A stretch of DNA of 64,000 nucleotides from Streptomyces sp. A3M-1-3 (GCF_024213665.1 NZ_JANAVP010000029.1:1-64000); one strand, 5' to 3'; shown: positions 16,795-26,500, numbered from the stretch's first letter. Program-made: numbers and translations. The notes: generated from the sequence alone by a model not told the origin.

Positions 16795-17936
16795 CGCAGG
16801 TCCTTCTTGAACTCGATGGCGCCGGTCTGCATGCCCATGGCGCAGGAGAAACGGAGGGTGCCCGGTTCGCGGGTGCCCAGGTCGATCTCGGTGTCACCGT
16901 CGCGCTTGACGATCTCCTGCACGCCGAGTTCGGGGATGGTGAACGCCCGAGCGCACCCGCCGGAGTCCTTGCCGTGCAGTACCAGCGTGGTGGGCACCCC
17001 GGCCTTAGCGGTGAACTGGGTGGGGACGTAGAAGTCCGTCACGGTCAGGGTGACGATCTGCTTTCCGGATGCGTCGATACGTACCGGGGCGACGGCACCC
17101 GCCGTCTCCCCACCTCCAGAACCGCCGTCGGCACTGCCCTGGTCGCCGCCCTCGACAATGAACGGTTCACTCGCCGCAGCCTGCTTCTCGGGGGCGTCGA
17201 ACGACACCCAGCCGCCGGCCTGCAGCGCGGAGGCCATCGTCCACGCGGCGACGGCCAGCACCACCACACCCGTGAGCGCGGCCAGCTGACCGGACAGTGC
17301 CTGGCTGCCACGGCGGAAGAGGTAGCCGAGCAGGGCGAACAACGGTGCCGTGCCGAGAACGAACCCGGCCATCACCGCGGCGCCGGCCACCGGCGACCCT
17401 GAGGTGATGGCCAGCAGCTCCATCGACAGCGTCACCCCGCACGGGACCAGCACCGTGGCGAAACCGATCAGAGCCGGAGTGGCAACCGAGTCGGTCCTGG
17501 CGCTGCGCCGCATCAGCCGGCCGAACGACGCGGGCGGGCGGGGCAAAAGCCTCCCCACCCACTTGACGCCGAACAGGTCCAGCGCGAACAACGCCATGAG
17601 CAGCCCCGCAGTCAGCAGCAGCACTGCCTGGGTACGAGGGCTGGGCTGCAAGGCGTCACCGAAGACGCCCAGCAAGGCGCCGAGCACGGTGTGGGAGAGA
17701 AGCTTCCCGGCCAGGAACGCCCCGACCGGCGCCAGCGGCGCGGCGGCCCCCTGCACGGTGGTTGCGGAGCGGGAGGGCTTACCGGACTGCTTGGGGGGAG
17801 TCTTCTGCGGGGCGGGGGTGCGGCGCCGGGTCACGGCTCCGGCGAGCAGACCCCCCTGTACGGCGGCGCATGAAGCACCACCGGCGAGCAAACCGGTGCT
17901 CGCACCAGTGATCAACAAAGCGACGGATGACGGCAT
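16791..17936 (-). CDS. TauE/SafE (DsbD-like) membrane protein fused to a cupredoxin-like domain
   Basis: 381 residues. The first 250 form about six transmembrane helices with paired Cys/Pro motifs (GGASCAAVQGGLLAG near 20; LVPCGVTLSMELL near 165), as in the SafE/UreH/DsbD_2 group. After a Gly/Ser linker, residues 280-381 resemble a cupredoxin-like fold (TVTDFYVPTQFTAKAGVPTT, GGCARAFTIPELG, LRFSCAMGMQTG). The Cys, Met and His-poor ends suggest a soft-metal site outside the cell. It heads an operon with the HMA protein and MerR. Metal export or detoxification is likely; copper is a reasonable guess. Confidence 0.82.
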   Translation of the reverse strand: MPSSVALLITGASTGLLAGGASCAAVQGGLLAGAVTRRRTPAPQKTPPKQSGKPSRSATTVQGAAAPLAPVGAFLAGKLLSHTVLGALLGVFGDALQPSPRTQAVLLLTAGLLMALFALDLFGVKWVGRLLPRPPASFGRLMRRSARTDSVATPALIGFATVLVPCGVTLSMELLAITSGSPVAGAAVMAGFVLGTAPLFALLGYLFRRGSQALSGQLAALTGVVVLAVAAWTMASALQAGGWVSFDAPEKQAAASEPFIVEGGDQGSADGGSGGGETAGAVAPVRIDASGKQIVTLTVTDFYVPTQFTAKAGVPTTLVLHGKDSGGCARAFTIPELGVQEIVKRDGDTEIDLGTREPGTLRFSCAMGMQTGAIEFKKDLR

Positions 17937-18056
17937 GCGTCGTTACTCCTGCTCTGCGACGACACGCTCGTACAGAAACAGCGTGCCGAGGCGGACGTGC
18001 GGACGTGCGGAACGCGGCGTCCCGCAAGGCAGTGGGGCCTCACGGGCGGCAAGCCG

Positions 18057-18467
18057 TCACGTCCGAGACACGCACAACCGATGCAGATCAGGAGGGGCGG
18101 CCATCGGTGGCGGGGCGTTGGGCTGCGCCACCGGGAGCGTGGGGATGCAGACCGTCGCGCGCGACGCGCCCGCCAGCACGTGGCCCGACGGTACGTCCTG
18201 GGCGAGGGTGGCCTTCGGTGCCACACACTGCTCGTGGGTGGCGGGGCAGTGCGGACTGTGATCCGGTTCCTCGGCCATGGCTGAAGCCGCGGCATGTTCG
18301 GCGTGTGCGCCGGACGCGACGGGTGGGGCCACGTCCATCGGCCCCGGCATCGCCATCGCCATCGCGGGACGCGCCAGCCCCGACAGGCATACGAAGAGCG
18401 CGCACACAAGCAGCGCCCCGGACCACGTCCGGAGCGGCGGCAGTGCGCGTGGCGACATGGGCGTCAT
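18057..18467 (-). CDS. DUF6153-like His/Met/Cys-rich secreted or anchored protein
   Basis: 136 residues. An N-terminal hydrophobic segment (about 15-32) may be a signal anchor. The rest is rich in Met, His and Cys: MAMAMPGPM, then GAHAEHAA, then DHSPHCPATHEQCVA and a final LHRLCV. This composition matches DUF6153-type proteins found beside metal genes in Streptomyces, suggesting extracytoplasmic binding of a soft metal. The start is uncertain: ATG 18467 and ATG 18458 are both possible, with no strong ribosome-binding site. Confidence 0.6.
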   Translation of the reverse strand: MTPMSPRALPPLRTWSGALLVCALFVCLSGLARPAMAMAMPGPMDVAPPVASGAHAEHAAASAMAEEPDHSPHCPATHEQCVAPKATLAQDVPSGHVLAGASRATVCIPTLPVAQPNAPPPMAAPPDLHRLCVSRT

Positions 18468-18675
18468 GCTAAGCGATGCCCAGTCGGCCGCCCCGCCGAT
18501 CATGGACGGGTCCCTCTGGTCCCTCTCTGCTCTCGGCAACCAGAGCGTCGCTCCGGCGCATAAGCGCGCATGCTGGAGGAAAACCCCAATTTCAGACCAG
18601 ACGGGCATTGACCTTGCCCTAAGGGGACGGTTCTAGCGTCGTCGCGTAGGCAGTGAGCGGGAGGGAGGTCACCTG

Positions 18676-18822
18676 ATGGCATTCACCGAAGGCGAGGTGT
18701 ACCGATGCCCGGACCCCGAATGCGGCTGTGAGATCACCGTCACCAAGGGCGCGGCTCCCGGCCAGGGTGGGGACCAGAACCCCACCTGCCGCTGCGGACT
18801 CCCCATGGAGAGGGTCCACTGA
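18676..18822 (+). CDS. small metallothionein-like Cys-rich protein
   Basis: 48 residues from an ATG preceded by GGAGG at about 8 nt. Five cysteines are arranged as CPDPECGC near residue 11 and CRC near residue 38, in a sequence without long hydrophobic runs. The spacing resembles a small zinc-ribbon or bacterial metallothionein fold. It lies in the metal-handling block, so cytoplasmic metal sequestration is likely. It is easily missed because of its size. Confidence 0.7.
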   Translation: MAFTEGEVYRCPDPECGCEITVTKGAAPGQGGDQNPTCRCGLPMERVH

Positions 18823-18914
18823 GCCAGTTCGGGCTGTATGGCGAGAGCGCGAGGCCCCACTGTCACGACCTGCCCCGCTGCCGAACACACACAAGAACAC
18901 CGGAAGGACCTGTG

Positions 18915-19133
18915 ATGGATCAGCTGCTGTACATCCTTCCCGCGCTTGCCTGCCCCGTCGGCATGGGGCTGATGATGTGGTTCATGATGCGCTCCCGGCA
19001 CTCCTCCGAAGCCCGGCCGGTGCACCCCGCGCCCACCCAGGAACAGGAGCTCCTCCGCCTGCGCACGGAGGTCGAAGCCCTCCGTGGCGGGCTCGACACG
19101 AAGCCCAACCTCCACAAGGACTCCCCGGCGTGA
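18915..19133 (+). CDS. small single-pass membrane protein, DUF2933-like
   Basis: 72 residues: a hydrophobic helix at 5-27 containing Cys13 and a Met-rich stretch (PVGMGLMMWFMMRSR), then a charged helix with coiled-coil character (EQELLRLRTEVEALRG). This matches small membrane proteins found next to actinobacterial metal transporters. GGAAGG precedes the ATG. Its stop overlaps the GTG of the next, truncated gene, so the two formed an operon. Confidence 0.7.
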   Translation: MDQLLYILPALACPVGMGLMMWFMMRSRHSSEARPVHPAPTQEQELLRLRTEVEALRGGLDTKPNLHKDSPA

Positions 19134-19206
19134 CCGGCATCTGGCTCCCCCTGGCCGCCACGGCGCTGGCCGCGGCCCTCACCTACGTGTGCTGCATTCC
19201 GTCGGG
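19130..19206 (+). pseudogene. 5' end of a small membrane protein gene cut by the next region
   Basis: A GTG overlapping the previous TGA starts GIWLPLAATALAAALTYVCC, a hydrophobic helix ending in a Cys pair, as in the usual second gene of this pair. From about 19200 the frame merely runs antisense through the 3' end of the MaoC-like gene. The natural C terminus is lost. This marks a recombination junction between the metal block and the biosynthetic cluster. Confidence 0.6.
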
Positions 19207-19212
19207 ACGGGT

Positions 19213-19653
19213 TCAGGCCGGGGCCAGCACCACCGTGACCACCGTGTACACCTCGGTGTCATGCGCGTCGCGGATCTCACTGTGCAGAGTTAGGCGCTCA
19301 TAGCCCCCCACAGACGCGGCCGACCGGAGCACGGCGGTGGTGGTCAGCCGGTCGCCGGCCACGATCGGACGGTGCTGGAACAGTTTCTGGGACTCGTGGA
19401 TGACCTGACGGCCGCCGAGGCCGAGCGCCGGGTCCCGCAGGATGCGCCGGGTGACCATGCCGGAGACCGTCACGGCGAAGGTCGGCGGTGCGATGACGTC
19501 GGCGTACCCGAGGGCGCGCGCCGCGGCGGGGTCCCGGTACAGCGGATTGTGGTCGTCGACGACGGCGGCGAACGCGCGGATGTCGCCGCGGGTGGCCTCG
19601 TACGGCTCCTCGCTGCTCAGCGTGGTGCCGACGAGTTCAGGATTCACGGGCAT
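19213..19653 (-). CDS. MaoC/FAS1-type (3R)-hydroxyacyl-ACP dehydratase
   Basis: 146 residues of hot-dog fold. The opening EEPYEATRGDIRAFAAVVDD, the active-region DDHNPLYRDPAAA and VIAPPTFAVTVSG are the signature of HadA/HadC-type FAS1 dehydratases. It is the last gene of the minus-strand run that includes FabG, FabI and the exporter. In the pathway it would dehydrate 3-hydroxyacyl-ACP for InhA-like reduction, supplementing or replacing the PKS DH domain. Only one such subunit is present, whereas HadAB-type enzymes are often heterodimers. Confidence 0.83.
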   Translation of the reverse strand: MPVNPELVGTTLSSEEPYEATRGDIRAFAAVVDDHNPLYRDPAAARALGYADVIAPPTFAVTVSGMVTRRILRDPALGLGGRQVIHESQKLFQHRPIVAGDRLTTTAVLRSAASVGGYERLTLHSEIRDAHDTEVYTVVTVVLAPA

Positions 19654-19677
19654 GGGGTCACCGACGCCGTGCGGGCG

Positions 19678-20517
19678 TCATCGCACTCGGCACCGGTAGG
19701 CGCGGACGGTCAACGGAAGGAAGATGGCCAGGATGGCGGTCGACCAGACCAGCGCCCCGGCGATCGGATGCCACTGCGGGTCGCCGGCGACGAGCGAGCG
19801 CGCCCCGTCGGTGACCCACGTGACCGGATTGACCTCGGCCCACACCCGGATCCAGCCGGGCATGCCGTCCGTGCTCACCAGGGTGGAGCTGCCGAAGGCC
19901 AGCGGGAAGAGGATCACCGTCGCCAGGGTCTGCACACCGGACGCCGTACGGGCGGTGAGCCCGAGCAGGGTCCAGATCCAGCACAGGGCGAACGCGAACG
20001 ACAGGATGAGTACGCAGGCCAGGGCCGTGCCCGCCGAGCCCCCGGCCGGCCGGAAGCCGATCGCCGCGCCGAAGCCCGCCATCACGGCCAGGGACAGAGC
20101 GTAGCGGACCAGATCTCCCAGGACCGCCCCGAACAGCGGGGCGAACCGCGAGATGGGCAGCGTCCGGAAGCGGTCGAACAGGCCCTTCTCCAGATCGGTG
20201 TTGAGGGAGAGCCCGGTGCCGAGAGAGGCGAGGACGACCATCTGGACGGCGATGCCCGGCAGGGCGAAATCCCGGTGCGCCTGCCAGCTGCCGGAGATCG
20301 CCTCGCCCATGACGAAGACGAACAGGACGACGTAGATCACCGGTTGCAGGATGAACCCGGCCGTCTCCTCCGGTACGGTCCGCAGCCGGGTCAGACTGCG
20401 CCAGGCGAGGGTGAGCGACTGCTGGAAGGCCGCGCTCACCGATCGTCGCCGGCCGCGTACGGCCGCCGGGAAGGATTCGCGGAAGGCTCCGGGGAAGGCG
20501 ATGTCAGACGGGGGCAT
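19678..20517 (-). CDS. ABC-2 type exporter permease, DrrB-like
   Basis: 279 residues with six transmembrane helices of the ABC-2 fold. Conserved elements include the NTDLEKGLFDRFRTLPISR loop and the C-terminal NPVTWVTDGARSLVAGDP motif. It overlaps the ATPase gene by 14 bp. Together they form a daunorubicin-resistance-like exporter, the likely route out of the cell for the lipopeptide. No LanT-type peptidase-containing transporter is present in the window. Confidence 0.88.
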   Translation of the reverse strand: MPPSDIAFPGAFRESFPAAVRGRRRSVSAAFQQSLTLAWRSLTRLRTVPEETAGFILQPVIYVVLFVFVMGEAISGSWQAHRDFALPGIAVQMVVLASLGTGLSLNTDLEKGLFDRFRTLPISRFAPLFGAVLGDLVRYALSLAVMAGFGAAIGFRPAGGSAGTALACVLILSFAFALCWIWTLLGLTARTASGVQTLATVILFPLAFGSSTLVSTDGMPGWIRVWAEVNPVTWVTDGARSLVAGDPQWHPIAGALVWSTAILAIFLPLTVRAYRCRVR

Positions 20518-21472
20518 GACCGGCTCCTTGCGGTGAACGGCTGACCTGCGGCAGGCCGGTGAGGGACAGGAACACCTCGTCGAGGCTGGGGTGGCCGAGC
20601 GAGATCTCGGTGCCCGCCAGCCCGGCGGCCATCAGGCGGGCAGCCAGGTCCGGGAACCGGGCCGGATCGTCGAGCGGCACCCGGACGGTGTCCCCTTCGG
20701 CTACCGCGGCCCGGCCGGTCCAACGCGTCGCGGCCACCACCGCCTCCGGGACCAGGGAGCCCTGCGGCGGGCGGAACTGCACCCGGTGGCCGCCGACGCC
20801 CTGTTTGAGGTCCCGTGGCGTGCCGGTGGCCACCACCCGGCCGCCGTCGAGCAGGGCGATGTGGTCGGCGAGCCGGTCGGCCTCCTCCAGGTACTGAGTG
20901 GTGAGCAGCACGGTCGTGCCACCGCCCACCAGGTCCCGTACCACCTGCCACAACTCGCTGCGGCTGCGCGGGTCCAGACCGGTGGTCGGCTCGTCGAGGA
21001 GCAGGACCCGCGGCTCGTGCAGCATTCCCGCCGCCAGGTCCAGCCGCCGCCGCATGCCCCCGGAGTACGTCCGGGCGAGCCGGTCCGCAGCGCCGTCCAG
21101 GCTCATCCGCTCCAGCAGCTCGCCGGCCCGCAGGCCCGCCTGACGGCGGGAGAGCCCGATCAGCCGGCCGACGAGGAGCAAGTTCTGGTAACCCGTCATG
21201 AGTTCGTCCACGGCGGCGAACTGGCCGGTCACACCGATGGCGGCGCGCACCCGGGAGGCATCCCGGACCACGTCGAACCCGGCGACGCGGGCCGAACCGC
21301 CGTCCGGGCGCAGCAGTGTCGTCAGGGTGCGCACCACGGTCGTCTTGCCCGCGCCATTCGGGCCGAGCAGGCAGAGCACGCTGCCCGGCTCGGCCCGCAG
21401 GTCGATGCCGGCCAGGGCCTCGGCCGTGCCGTATCGCTTGACCAGCGACCGTGTCTCGATGGCGTAGTCCAC
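20504..21472 (-). CDS. ABC exporter ATPase, DrrA-like
   Basis: 322 residues. Walker A GPNGAGKTT, Q-loop region (IGVTGQFAAVDELMTGYQNL), signature YSGGMRRRLDLA and Walker B LLLDEPTTGLDP are all present. The C-terminal extension after about residue 225 with SLDEVFLSLTG is typical of DrrA-type exporters. It lies between the InhA-like reductase and the permease. Its product should drive export or self-resistance for the cluster's product. Confidence 0.9.
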   Translation of the reverse strand: MDYAIETRSLVKRYGTAEALAGIDLRAEPGSVLCLLGPNGAGKTTVVRTLTTLLRPDGGSARVAGFDVVRDASRVRAAIGVTGQFAAVDELMTGYQNLLLVGRLIGLSRRQAGLRAGELLERMSLDGAADRLARTYSGGMRRRLDLAAGMLHEPRVLLLDEPTTGLDPRSRSELWQVVRDLVGGGTTVLLTTQYLEEADRLADHIALLDGGRVVATGTPRDLKQGVGGHRVQFRPPQGSLVPEAVVAATRWTGRAAVAEGDTVRVPLDDPARFPDLAARLMAAGLAGTEISLGHPSLDEVFLSLTGLPQVSRSPQGAGHAPV

Positions 21473-21498
21473 GTCGTCCCCCGTCCCCCGCCCGCCGG

Positions 21499-22257
21499 TC
21501 AGGCGCCGGTGGCGTGGACGCCACCGTCGACATGGACGATCTCACCGGTGGTGGCCGGGAACCAGTCGGACATCAGGGCCGCACAGGCCCGCGCGGTGGG
21601 ATCCATGTCGTCGGCCCGCCAGCCCAGCGGCGCCGCCTCGTCCCACGAGGCGGCCTCGAAGCCGGGCACGCTCCGTGCTGCCACAGTCTTCAGCGGTCCG
21701 GCCGCCACCAGGTTGACCCGGATGCCGTGCGGCCCCAGATCCCGCGCCAGATAGCGGGCGCAGGACTCCAGGCCCGCCTTGGCGACGCCCATCCAGTCGT
21801 AGCCCGGCCAGGCCCGCGAGGCGTCGTAGTCCAGGCCCACCACCGAGGCGCCCGGCCCCATCAGGGGCAGGCACGCTGTCGTAAGCGCCTTGAGGGAGTA
21901 CGTCGACACGTGCAGCGTGGTGGCCACGTCCGGCCAGGGCGTGTGCAGGAAGTTCCCGCCCAGCGCGGACTGGGGAGCGAAGGCGATGGCGTGCAACACT
22001 CCGTCGAGTCCGTCGACGTGGTCGCCGACCCGCTCGGCCAGGGAGCCGAGGTGGCCGGTGTCGGTCACGTCCAGTGCCAGGACGGGCGCGGGCCGGGGGA
22101 GCCGGGCGGCCATGCGCCGGACCAGGCTCATCCGCCCGAATCCGGTCAGCACGACCTCGGCGCCCTCTTGCTGGGCGACCCGGGCCACGTGGAAGGCGAT
22201 CGAGGCGTCTGTGAGGACGCCGGTGACGAGGATCCGCTTCCCCGCGAGAATGCCCAT
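21499..22257 (-). CDS. fabI: enoyl-ACP reductase, InhA-like
   Basis: 252 residues. The segment LDYDASRAWPGYDWMGVAKA closely follows the mycobacterial InhA active-site region, with the Y-x6-K pair (YDWMGVAK) and NLVAAGPLKT. GVLTDASIAFHVARVAQ near the N terminus is the atypical NAD-binding loop of FabI. The Tyr in LDY replaces the Phe usual in InhA. InhA reduces long acyl chains, and the PKS in this cluster lacks an ER domain, so this enzyme is the natural source of enoyl reduction. It follows FabG in the same order as mabA-inhA in mycobacteria. Confidence 0.88.
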   Translation of the reverse strand: MGILAGKRILVTGVLTDASIAFHVARVAQQEGAEVVLTGFGRMSLVRRMAARLPRPAPVLALDVTDTGHLGSLAERVGDHVDGLDGVLHAIAFAPQSALGGNFLHTPWPDVATTLHVSTYSLKALTTACLPLMGPGASVVGLDYDASRAWPGYDWMGVAKAGLESCARYLARDLGPHGIRVNLVAAGPLKTVAARSVPGFEAASWDEAAPLGWRADDMDPTARACAALMSDWFPATTGEIVHVDGGVHATGA

Positions 22258-22304
22258 GCCCACCGTTTCTCCTTCTCGCTCGTGCGGCCGGCCGGTCCGC
22301 GCGC

Positions 22305-23009
22305 TCACAGGCCCATGGAGGAGCCGCCGTCGACCGGGACGACGGCCCCGGTGACGTAGCCGGCCTCCGGGCTGGTCAGAAAGCTCACCACGTGGGCCAC
22401 TTCCTGCGCCTCGGCGCTGCGGCCGAGGGGGATCTGCTTGATGTACTTCTGCCGTAGTCCGGCCGGCAGGGAGGCGGTCATGTCGGTCTCGATGAATCCG
22501 GGCGCGACCACGTTCACCGTGATGCCGCGCGGGCCGAGTTCACGGGCCAGGCTGCGGCCGAATCCGATCAGCCCCGCCTTGGACGCCGCGTAGTTGGCCT
22601 GGCCCGCGGCTCCGCTCAGGCCGACGACGGAACCGATCAGCACGATGCGCCCGCGCCTCATCCGCAGCATGCCGCGGGTGGCCCGCTTGACCACCCGGTA
22701 GGCGCCGGTCAGGTTGGTGTCGAGGACGGAGGTGAAGGCCTCCTCGGGCATCCTGGCCATCAACTGGTCACGCACGATGCCGGCGTTGACGACCAGCACC
22801 TCGACGGGGCCCTGCTCCTCCTCCACCCGGTGGAACGCCCTGTCCACCGCCTCCGGGTCGGTGACGTCGCACAGCACGCCCGCGAGGCCCTCGGGCGGTA
22901 CCCCGCCGCGGTGGGTGACCGTGACCCGTTCGCCGGCGGACCGCAGAGTACGGGCGACCGCCAGGCCGATACCGCGGTTGCCGCCGACGACCAGGCACGA
23001 GCGGCTCAC
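22305..23009 (-). CDS. fabG: 3-oxoacyl-ACP reductase, FabG/MabA-like
   Basis: 234 residues, an SDR. Cofactor motif VVGGNRGIG, NAG in VVNAGIVRD, catalytic S (LIGSVVGLSG) and YAASK are present, and the end GYVTGAVVPVDGGSSMGL is typical of FabG. The GTG start overlaps the stop of the SET gene (GTGA). With the InhA-like reductase 47 bp downstream it forms a mabA-inhA-like pair. It supplies 3-ketoacyl reduction in trans to the PKS or to stand-alone elongation by the KAS II. Confidence 0.9.
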   Translation of the reverse strand: MSRSCLVVGGNRGIGLAVARTLRSAGERVTVTHRGGVPPEGLAGVLCDVTDPEAVDRAFHRVEEEQGPVEVLVVNAGIVRDQLMARMPEEAFTSVLDTNLTGAYRVVKRATRGMLRMRRGRIVLIGSVVGLSGAAGQANYAASKAGLIGFGRSLARELGPRGITVNVVAPGFIETDMTASLPAGLRQKYIKQIPLGRSAEAQEVAHVVSFLTSPEAGYVTGAVVPVDGGSSMGL

Positions 23010-23527
23010 TCGGCGCCGCCGGTGTTCAGCCGCGCCGCGATGTGCGCGTTGAGCGCATGCCGGCCGAGCACATCGGAGGGCAGCCGACGGGCTCCGGAGA
23101 CGCTGCCGACGCAGTCCTCGGCGGCGCACAGGCAGTTGAACGGGCCGACCATGTCCCACTCGGTCGAGGGGTAGAAGAAGGTGAGCTCCTCGCCCTCGGC
23201 GATCGGGCGCAGCGCGACGACTCGCAGGGCGGTGGTGTCGACGTAGGTGTTCGGTGCGCAGGAGTGGTTGAGGTAGCGGACTTCCGGACCGTCGATGTGC
23301 CGCCCGTCGCCGAGGTCGATCGTGTAGATCGAGGCGGTGCCGAGCACCTCGCAGCCGACGAGGTCGAAGACGACCTGGCCCTCGGCCAGCGGCCGGGCCG
23401 TGGTCACGCCCCTGCCGTACGGGCGATCCTCCACGAGGGTGGTGGCGGCCGGGGACTGCGGCGTGGACAGCGGCGCGGACGCCGGGGCCGGCGCAGCGGA
23501 CAGGAACGTGGACGGTGACGCGGACAA
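23006..23527 (-). CDS. SET-domain methyltransferase
   Basis: About 173 residues. After a Ser/Pro/Ala-rich N terminus comes a SET fold: PYGRGVTTARPLAEGQVVFD, then YLNHSCAPNTYVD (NHSC motif), then GEELTFFYPSTEWDM, and a post-SET Cys set (PFNCLCAAEDCVGS). SET enzymes N-methylate lysine side chains. No ATG or GTG is placed well; a TTG at 23527 preceded by GAGGA is the best start. It sits between PKS and FabG, so it is part of the cluster. Methylation of an amino-bearing acyl or carrier substrate is an attractive but unproven idea, since a known relative product carries a trimethylammonio acyl end. Confidence 0.8.
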   Translation of the reverse strand: MSASPSTFLSAAPAPASAPLSTPQSPAATTLVEDRPYGRGVTTARPLAEGQVVFDLVGCEVLGTASIYTIDLGDGRHIDGPEVRYLNHSCAPNTYVDTTALRVVALRPIAEGEELTFFYPSTEWDMVGPFNCLCAAEDCVGSVSGARRLPSDVLGRHALNAHIAARLNTGGAE

Positions 23528-23574
23528 GGGATTCCTCGCAGGGGAGTAGGGATGGTGGGGGGTGCCGGGCCGGA

Positions 23575-26500
23575 TCAGGTGGCCGGGTCCAGCAGGTCCA
23601 TAAGTGCCTCGGTGAGACCCGCCACGGTCGGGTTGTCCCGCAGGGCCTGCGGGCGCAGACCGGGGACGACGGCCTTGAGGCGGCGGACCAGGGTCATGGT
23701 CAGCAGGGAGTCCATGCCGAGATCCCAGAAGCGGTCCGCCGGATCGAGCGCGCGACGCGAGGACAGGCCGAGTACCGAGGCCACGGTCTCGTGCACGTAC
23801 CGGTGCAGCAGCCGCTGTCGCTCCTCGTCGCCGGCGGCCGACAGCCGCTCCCGCAGCTCGGCGGCCGGCAGCGGCTCCGGCAGCCGGCTGGCGACCGGCT
23901 CCGGCCCCGAGAACGGGCCGGCCGGGCCGGACAGGTCTCCGGGGCCCCCGGCGCCCTCGCCGGCCGCGTCTTCGAGGTCGGCCAGCAGCGGCACCGGTGT
24001 CCGGGTGGCGTAGGCGGCGGCCAGCACGGGCCAGTCGGCGTCGGCGACGACCACCTGCGCGGCAGAGCAGCCGAGCACGTGGTCGAGGGCGCGCACCGCC
24101 CGGGCTCCGTCCATCAGCCGCAGCCCCGACGCGGTGATCGCCTCGGTGACCGCGGTGCCGGCCAAGCCGTCGCTCCAGGTGCCCCAGTTGACGGTGTGGG
24201 CCGCTTCGCCGCGCTCGCTGCGGAGGTGGACCAACGTGTCCTGGAAGCAGTTGGCCGCCGCGTAATGCGCCAGCCCCTGGGAGCCGAGCAGCGCCGTGGT
24301 GGAGGAGTAGCAGAGGAACTCCGCCACCTCGTGGCCGGCCGACAGCCGGTGCAGCAGGGCGGTTCCGGCCACCTTGGCGCGCAGCACCGACTCCAGCCGG
24401 GCGTCGTCCAGTTCCGCCAGCGGCGCGACGTCCTCGGCGAACGCGGCGTGGTAGATCCCGCGCAGGGGCGGGAGCCCGTCGCCGAACCTGGCGAACAGCT
24501 CCCCCATAGCCTCCTCGTCGGCCACATCCGCGGCGACGCCGGTGACACCGACACCCTGGGCACGCAGGGCGTCCGCGGTCTCCTCCGGTATGCCCCGGCG
24601 GGAGACCAGTACGAGATGCCTCGCACCCAGGTGGATCAGGCGCTCCAGCAGCAGCGGGCCGATCCGACCGGTCGCGCCGACCACGAGGTGCGCGCCCTCG
24701 GGGTCCACCGGCCGGACCACGGGAGCGGGCAGCGGCGTACGGACCAGCCGCGGGACATGGCGGACCGCGGCGCGGTACGCGCTCTGCCCGCCGGCCGGCG
24801 CGGAGCCCAGCTCGGCCAGCAGGGCGGCCGCGCAGGCCTCCGGATCCGCGGGGTCGTCGAGGTCGACCAGACCGCCGAACCGCTCGGGGTCCTCCAGCGC
24901 CAGGCAGCGCCCCAGGCCCCACAGTTGGGCCTGCGCCGGGCTCAGACCGCCTTCTCGCGCCACCGCCTGGGCACGGCCGGTGGCCAACCACAGCCGTGCC
25001 CGGGTGTCCGGTTCGGCGAGCAGTACCCGGATGAGCCGTACCGCGGACGAGGCGAGCCGTACCGCGCGCGCCGGGTCGGTGCCCTGTGCGGGGCCGGTGT
25101 CCAGGCCTGCGCAGTACACCAGGTGCCGCACCTCGGCGAGATCGCCCAGCGCCGTGCGCAGTGGGCTCTCGGCCAGGCCGTCCAGGTCCGCGGCGGCCAC
25201 GGTCCGGCAGGGCACCCCCGTGGCGCGCAGCCGCCGGGCCAGGGCCTCGCCGACGCCCGCTCCGTCCGCGACGACCAGCACCGGGCCGCCGACCGGGGCG
25301 TCCGGATCCGCGAGCGGCTCGAGCCGCCAGCGCAGCGCATGCGCCCAGGAGCCGGGCACGCCGGCCGGCGCGCCGCCGGCCCGCCGCACCCGGACTCCGT
25401 GCGCCGCGGCCACCCGCCGCCCCGCCCGGTACCAGTCCAGCGCCGCGGTGAACGCGCCGTCGCCGTCCTCTTCGAGGCGTGCCCGTACGTACAAGGGGCC
25501 GTCGGTGCCCGGCTCCGCGGCCGCCCGCGGCATCCGGAAGCCGTCGGCGCCAGTGACCAGGAAGCCGCCCGGTTCCGCACCGGCCGCGCCGGAATCCGGC
25601 AGGCAGGCGGTGAGGGTCTGGAAGCCGGCCTCCAGGAACAGCAGCAGGGGGTCGGCCCGGTCCGGCTCGGCCGGCAGGGCCTCGCCGATCGCGGTGGCAC
25701 CGGAGCGCCACAGCCGGCGCAGCGTGCGCAGCCGCGGCCCGTACTCCAGCCCGCCGGAGGCCAGGCGCGCGTAGTGCCCGGACACGTCGATCCGTTCCAT
25801 GTCCCCGACGGCGGCGGCCGGTTCAGGGCCGGGGCCCGCGCCGAGGGGATCGGGGTCCGGGTGCAGCCGGGCCGAGGCGCATCGGGTCCATGCCGCGCGG
25901 CCGGTGCGGGAGTGCAGGTCCAGCCGGGCGGGGGCGGGGTCGGCAGCGTCGCCGGCCCGCAGCAGAGTCTGCAGTGCGGGCGCGGCCGCCTCGGCGGCCT
26001 CATCGAGTACGACGGGCGCGTGCACGGTCAGGTCCCGTACCGCGTGCTCCGTCTGCTCCGCGCTCCCGGCCCGTTCGGCCGCGCGCAGGGCGATCAGCAG
26101 CGGGGCGGAGAGCGGCAACAGGGGCCGCCCGCCGACCCGGTGTTGGTACAGCGCATCGTGGCCGCGCCCACGCAGCTCGGTCTCCCACAGCCAGGCACCG
26201 GGCAGCGCGCCGAGCGCGGTGGCCGTTCCGGGGAGCGGGGCCGTGGCGGGGAGTGCGGCCGGGTCCGCCGGCCGGGTCTCGGGCGCGGGGGCCGCGGCGG
26301 CGCCGGACCGGGTCCAGTGGCGCCGGCGGTGCCAGGCCAGCCGTGGCAGGTCGGTGAGACCGCCCGCGGGGACCAACCGCTCCCAGGGCAGCCGGACTCC
26401 GTGGCAGTGCAGCGCGCCGAGCGCGGAGGCAAGCGCCGCACCTGGGTCGGTGTCGCGCCGCAGCGTCGCGACCACCCGGGCCCGGGAGGGGGCGCCCTCG

